Positions 60,901 through 64,000 of a DNA stretch of 64,000 bases are shown one piece after another. This stretch comes from Scybalousia_A sp045221575 (GTDB lineage: Bacteria > Bacteroidota > Bacteroidia > Bacteroidales > P3). Positions within the stretch are counted from its first letter, which is position 1, and every line of letters starts with the position of its first letter. The DNA lies in NCBI GenBank assembly GCA_045221575.1, contig JBGUWU010000013.1, positions 1 to 64,000 on the forward strand, written 5' to 3'. The notes below the pieces were generated by a model that saw only the letters and a program-made list of their open reading frames with translations, had not been told where the DNA came from and ran no database searches. A program made the translations under genes and the position numbers.

Positions 60901-61403
60901 GCGACTTTTCTTCTCTTTATCCTCAGCAGGAAAAAGATTATGTAAAAGAATGTATTATTGAAACAGACTTAGAAGTATTAATACCCGATAAATACATATC
61001 CAACATTACAGAAAGATTTAAGATATATAAGGAGTTGGATTCTTTCTCCACAGAAGAAGAGTTAATCTCCCTTCAAAAAGAGCTAAGAGATAGATTTGGA
61101 AAAATACCTCAGCAAACGTTGGACTTGTTTGACATAGTTCGCATTAGAAAGATGGCTAAAGATATGGCTGTAGAAAAACTTGTACTAAAGAGAGACAAAG
61201 CTCAACTAACCTTTGTTCGCAACAAGGAAAGCAAGTTCTATGCTTCAGAAAAGTTTCAACACGTGTTGTTATTTGCGAACCAATTTGCTAATCGTTGCCT
61301 TCTAAAAGAAGAAAACGACAGCCTTACACTTGTAATAAAAGACGTTAAAACAGTTTCTCAGGCCAAACAAATACTTAGTTTAATTAGTAGCCCAGAATTT
61401 TAA
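57984..61403 (+). CDS. mfd: Transcription-repair coupling factor Mfd
   Basis: Removes stalled RNA polymerase and recruits UvrA. 1139 residues: UvrB-like region (about 1-330), RNA-polymerase-interacting domain (about 440-520), Walker A GDVGFGKTE near 594, DEEQ box near 695, helicase motifs through RGRVGRSNKKAYCYL, and the C-terminal TRCF domain. Residues 235-260 (QLEISNEKLENW to ARNF) are encoded by a family 1 repeat inserted in frame in a variable linker after the NLQQI strand. The 3' end overlaps the convergent decarboxylase gene by 20 bases. Confidence 0.96.
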   Translation: MKKVVETYIKSKTIQALAEEIKKDNANIFLNSCVGSAFAFVVSSIDTILNHKTHLVIMETKEEAAYFCNDLETLLDDEQGDYSTKHVVFYPAATDKQKRSNDSTALKLQVLNRLNKEENLIVVSYPEAIEERVVQKQALDERKIVLKQGQKLSIDDLISELDDYGFECVDFVVDSGQYAIRGGILDVYSFADQLPYRIEMNGDSVESLRTFDIASQLSIEEKESFIIIPNLQQIQLEISNEKLENWGGFKEDSQIIARNFGLESLFSYLKSDTVIWTRNLSICLEKVSTSFEASQMKDNYLTRGELTDSISKFSLIQTGLYFGNKGNKTFYFSTSLQPSFNLDFSLFADKLEDLSLQGYDNMFFVRDEKQRQRIENIIKEYESDGKIIKVRFLDYSISAGFTDNELKQSLFTDHQLFNRYNRYHIQDNVDKRESITIDELINLKPGDYVTHIDYGVGKFSGLEKLNNNGREQEAIRLIYKNNDILYVSIHSLHKISRYTSNEGTEPKLNRLGSSTWQTLKERTKKKVKDIAKDLIKLYAQRKASKGFAFSVDSYLQNTLEASFIYEDTPDQYKATKAVKRDMEQDYPMDRLVCGDVGFGKTEVAIRAAFKAVNDSKQVAVLVPTTILAFQHYKTFSERLKNMPCKVDYLNRFRSSKEKKEILQNLKSGKIDILIGTHAIVSKNVEFKDLGLLIIDEEQKFGVSIKEKLKQMKVNVDTLTLTATPIPRTLQFSLMGARDLSVINTPPPNRQPITTEIISIGFNDKNDSLSRKGTELSGSQMQIKKAIVNELNRGGQVFFVHNRVQSLENVYSLIKKLVPQARIAIGHGQMDGKELEKIMMDFINEEYDILLSTTIVENGLDIPNVNTIIINEAQNYGLSDLHQLRGRVGRSNKKAYCYLLIPSEEILTDQAYKRLQAICEFSSIGSGFALSMRDLDIRGAGNILGAEQSGFISDIGYDTYNKILLEAIEELRESDFSSLYPQQEKDYVKECIIETDLEVLIPDKYISNITERFKIYKELDSFSTEEELISLQKELRDRFGKIPQQTLDLFDIVRIRKMAKDMAVEKLVLKRDKAQLTFVRNKESKFYASEKFQHVLLFANQFANRCLLKEENDSLTLVIKDVKTVSQAKQILSLISSPEF
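58687..58763 (-). repeat. Family 1 repeat, copy R12, inside the mfd coding sequence
   Basis: The sequence from TTAGAAATTAGTAATGAGAA through GGGGTGGCTTCAAAGAAGAC to GCCAAATTATTGCAAG is the reverse complement of the family 1 right end plus one core, close to copy R8. It is read through in the mfd frame without a stop. The length is a multiple of three within the uncertainty of its ends (about 78 bases). Confidence 0.88.
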
Positions 61404-62781
61404 GCATTGATTTATGACTTTGTTCCTTGGTGAATAGTTTTGTTGTCCATTCTCCATTCTCATCTTTATCTAATATAACGTGTTTTGGTTGTGGTATCAA
61501 ACAATGCTGAATACCACCGTAACCTGCCAAACTCTCTTGATAAGCTCCTGTATGAAAGAAACCAATATAAAGGGGTTCATTGTCATTATTTTGAAATTTA
61601 GGTAAGAATATAGCATTAGAATGTGTTTCTGCTGAATAATAATCTTGTGAATCGCAGGTTAATCCTCCAAGAAAGACTCTTCCGTATTCATTATTCCATT
61701 TATTAATAGGAAGGAGTATGAATCTTTGTCCTATTCCCCATGTATCTGGTAAGGTTGTTATAAAAGAAGAGTCAATCATATACCATAATTCTCTATCGTT
61801 TTGTCTTTTCTGATCAATAATAGAGTAAAGAATACAGCCAGCCTCTCCCACAGTAAAGGAACCAAATTCTGTAAATATATTAGGTTCTTCCACATCATTT
61901 TTATTACAGTTCTCTTTTATCTGAGCAAGGATTTCTTCTGTCATATATTCGTAATCGTATTCAAAGCCTAACGAATTCTTAATGGGAAAACCTCCTCCTA
62001 TATTTAGACTATCTAATTCAGGTGCTATCTTTTTAAGTTCGCAATACACATTAACACATTTACCCAACTCACTCCAATAGTAAGCAGTATCTTTTATTCC
62101 TGTATTAATAAAGAAATGAAGCATTTTTAGTTTAAACTTAGGATTCTTTTGTATCTTACTTTTATAAAAACTAATGATTTCATTATACCTAATACCAAGT
62201 CTTGAAGTGTAGAAATCAAATTGAGGAGCTTCTTCGGTTGCTATTCGTATTCCAACATTACATTTAGTGTTTATATAATCATTCATAGCCTCAAATTCTT
62301 CTATATTATCTATAATAGGTATGATATTACAGAAGCCATTATCAATAAGAGATGCTATGTTTTCAATATACTGTGGTCTTTTAAAACCATTACAGATAAT
62401 AAACTGTTCTTTTGTTATCTTACCTTGATTATACAGTTCCTCTATTATGTTAATATCAAAAGCAGATGAAGTTTCAATATTTACTTCGTTTTTAAGTACT
62501 TCTTCCAATACAAAAGCAAAGTGAGAAGACTTAGTACAATAACAATAATTATAAGTACCTTTATAATCAACCTTAGCTCGTGCTACATTGAATAAACGTT
62601 TTCCCTTTTGAATTTGAGAAGAAATCTTTGGCAAATAAGTAAGTCTAAGTGGTGTTCCATATTGCTTAATAATATCCATTAAAGGTATATCATGAAAATT
62701 TAATTCTTCATCTTCTACAGAAAATTCATCTTGCGGAAACTCAAAAGTCTGCTCAATTAAGTCAATGTATTTGTTTTTCAT
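61384..62781 (-). CDS. Arginine decarboxylase, Bacteroidetes fold-III type
   Basis: PLP-dependent Orn/DAP/Arg decarboxylase group 2 enzyme of 465 residues. The PLP lysine is Lys84 in YCYCTKSSHF; HFFINTG, LNIGGGFPIKNSLGFEYDYEY (split over the phosphate site), FTEFGSFTVGEAG and a C-terminal GFFHTGAYQESLAGYGG follow. It corresponds closely to the short Bacteroidetes proteins annotated arginine decarboxylase, the first step of agmatine/polyamine synthesis. Substrate is by family only. Its 3' end overlaps mfd. Confidence 0.87.
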   Translation of the reverse strand: MKNKYIDLIEQTFEFPQDEFSVEDEELNFHDIPLMDIIKQYGTPLRLTYLPKISSQIQKGKRLFNVARAKVDYKGTYNYCYCTKSSHFAFVLEEVLKNEVNIETSSAFDINIIEELYNQGKITKEQFIICNGFKRPQYIENIASLIDNGFCNIIPIIDNIEEFEAMNDYINTKCNVGIRIATEEAPQFDFYTSRLGIRYNEIISFYKSKIQKNPKFKLKMLHFFINTGIKDTAYYWSELGKCVNVYCELKKIAPELDSLNIGGGFPIKNSLGFEYDYEYMTEEILAQIKENCNKNDVEEPNIFTEFGSFTVGEAGCILYSIIDQKRQNDRELWYMIDSSFITTLPDTWGIGQRFILLPINKWNNEYGRVFLGGLTCDSQDYYSAETHSNAIFLPKFQNNDNEPLYIGFFHTGAYQESLAGYGGIQHCLIPQPKHVILDKDENGEWTTKLFTKEQSHKSMLKILGY

Positions 62782-62879
62782 TGCTAAAAAATTTATTATC
62801 TAAGTTTATTACTTCAGTATTTTTTCTTCAATCTATTTAATTTAGATTCACCATTCAAGGCTGCAAAAATATAAAATAA

Positions 62880-62970
62880 ATTAAAAATTAGAAAATAGAA
62901 ACTAAAAATATTCGAACATTAATACATTAATTACTAATTTCTAAACGCTAATTACTAATTTCTCATTAAA
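62880..62970. repeat. Family 1 repeat, copy R11 (ends only)
   Basis: AT-rich TTAGAAAATAG and AATTACTAATTTCTAAACGC-type units without core. It lies between divergent genes and ends seven bases before a -7 box. Confidence 0.6.
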
Positions 62971-62976
62971 ATGTAT

Positions 62977-62984
62977 TACTTTTG
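62977..62984 (+). promoter_or_regulatory. -7 box (TACTTTTG) for the final gene
   Basis: A consensus -7 box lies 22 bases before the start codon. As with copy R1, the box directly follows a family 1 end, and the -33 position falls in the repeat. Confidence 0.5.
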
Positions 62985-63006
62985 CCATGAAAATAAATTT
63001 AGCATT

Positions 63007-64000
63007 ATGAAGAAAGTATTGTTTATATTCTTTGTTTTCTCTGCCATTATAGGCTTTTCGCAAGAGAAATTACTAACAAAGAAGATTGTATACAAAATTG
63101 ATTTAACTGAGAACACTGTTAAATCAGATAAACATAAAGATTCCATCATTTACAACTACAAAATCAATCAAAGGTTCTTTTGGGAGGCGATGGATTTATT
63201 TATGGACAATTGGAAAGGCAATAAGATTAAAGTGTTAGACGAACAAGGCAAAACTATTGTTTGGGATACTATGTTAGTTAAATTAAACAATAGCTTAGCA
63301 AAGTATTACAACAGAAAATTAAACAAAAAAGAAGTTCAAAATATTTTAGAAAATTACATTACCAAGATAAACTTCAAAGAAGAATGGACATACAACACCG
63401 AAACAATGCTTATCAACAAGAAAGTTTTAGCGTTTTGTCCAATCATAAGCATTGATTCTTTATTCCTAACTGAAGAAGGATTTGAAGCAAGAGAAGGATT
63501 CAGTTTTCCTCTTGGTTGGTTGGAACAAACTAACTCAACAAGTAACACTGAAGACTTACTGATAACAAGAAACATTCATTATACCATACCTATTTATAAT
63601 TATACACCTTATCGTTGGTGGGAAAACAACTTAGAAGAAGAATATTCTATTCCTTATTTTGACAGATTCATACAAAAAGCAGAGAATATGGAAATACCTG
63701 TCTTTGAAAATCCAGATATGACAGAAGCTTTACAAAAGTCAAATATTCTTAAACGAAGAAAATTCTCTAAAACCGAAAGTATGATTGAAGATTTAGGGGA
63801 TAACAATATAAAAGAAACTGATACTATTCTCAATATGCAATACCAATCTGAAGATTTTGAATACTTACGTTTTGGTGAAGAAATATACTTTAACAAGAAT
63901 ACTTTATCATTTACCAAGAACACTAACTACATTGCTCCTATAATAGCAATAAAAGACAAAAATGGAACTTTCCTTTACTATTATCCTATTTATTATATTA
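63007..64000 (+). CDS. Exported protein, possibly GldN/PorN-like (truncated by the window)
   Basis: The frame is open from ATG 63007 to the window end (331 codons, no stop seen). A signal peptide (about 1-19, ending GFSQ) precedes a mature part with KKIVYKIDLTENT, YKINQRFFWEAMDLF, KINFKEEWTYNTETM, KVLAFCPIISID and a second half with IPIYNYTPYRWWENN. The order of a short N-terminal motif, a KEEW segment and a VxAxxPI strand recalls GldN/PorN of the T9SS motor, but the match is weak. Otherwise it is an unrecognised secreted protein. Confidence 0.6.
   Translation, partial: MKKVLFIFFVFSAIIGFSQEKLLTKKIVYKIDLTENTVKSDKHKDSIIYNYKINQRFFWEAMDLFMDNWKGNKIKVLDEQGKTIVWDTMLVKLNNSLAKYYNRKLNKKEVQNILENYITKINFKEEWTYNTETMLINKKVLAFCPIISIDSLFLTEEGFEAREGFSFPLGWLEQTNSTSNTEDLLITRNIHYTIPIYNYTPYRWWENNLEEEYSIPYFDRFIQKAENMEIPVFENPDMTEALQKSNILKRRKFSKTESMIEDLGDNNIKETDTILNMQYQSEDFEYLRFGEEIYFNKNTLSFTKNTNYIAPIIAIKDKNGTFLYYYPIYYI

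Overview
The window is AT-rich and looks like chromosome from a member of the Bacteroidetes, most likely Bacteroidales. Evidence: promoters of the TTTG-N19-TAnnTTTG type, no clear Shine-Dalgarno sites, the gene run bamD-rpoZ-coaBC-DUF4835, a Bacteroidetes-type RpoZ, an HU/SPOR fusion protein, a short arginine decarboxylase, and type IX secretion (T9SS) signatures. I cannot name a genus. No rRNA, tRNA, transposase or CRISPR array was seen; almost all genes are ordinary housekeeping genes.

Layout. 0.5-5 kb: ThiF-like protein, GH3-family enzyme, two Fe-S assembly proteins (SufE, SufT-like), an orphan oligopeptide-type ABC permease. 5-11 kb: poly-Asp lipoprotein, bamD-rpoZ-coaBC-porD-like operon, an aminotransferase, reverse rubrerythrin. 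11-19 kb: CoA-transferase, folP, MuiA-like protein, PorG-like barrel, rpsA. 19-28 kb (mostly minus): M28 peptidase with a T9SS sorting domain, tilS, DPP-IV-like peptidase, LUD protein, ftsH, rsfS; then dapD. 29-32 kb: the one accessory island, an EcoRI-family adenine methyltransferase with a DUF262-HNH nuclease, preceded by a highly structured leader and next to a small membrane protein with a broken start. 32-39 kb: metK behind a probable SAM-II riboswitch, two envelope proteins, dNK, kdsB, HU-SPOR protein, M16 peptidase. 39-50 kb: leuS, DUF4293, threonine dehydrogenase, C69 dipeptidase, ispH, recF, DciA-like protein, Cu/Zn permease. 50-64 kb: radA, a DUF799/DUF4810 lipoprotein pair, MscS, hflX, nadK, sufD, mfd, arginine decarboxylase and a truncated secreted protein.

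The most unusual content is between the genes. One dispersed modular repeat (here family 1) occurs 12 times. It has AT-rich ends built from TTAGAAATTAG-like units, a conserved ~33-bp core present in one to three tandem copies, and often a second ~60-bp module. Every intergenic copy with a core or second module abuts the stop codon of a gene, several genes take their last codon and stop from the repeat, and one copy lies in frame inside mfd and adds about 26 residues to the protein. A second family of short degenerate modules (family 2) fills at least six spacers regardless of gene orientation. I consider these repeat systems, together with the structured leader of the restriction-modification operon, the best candidates for undescribed biology here.
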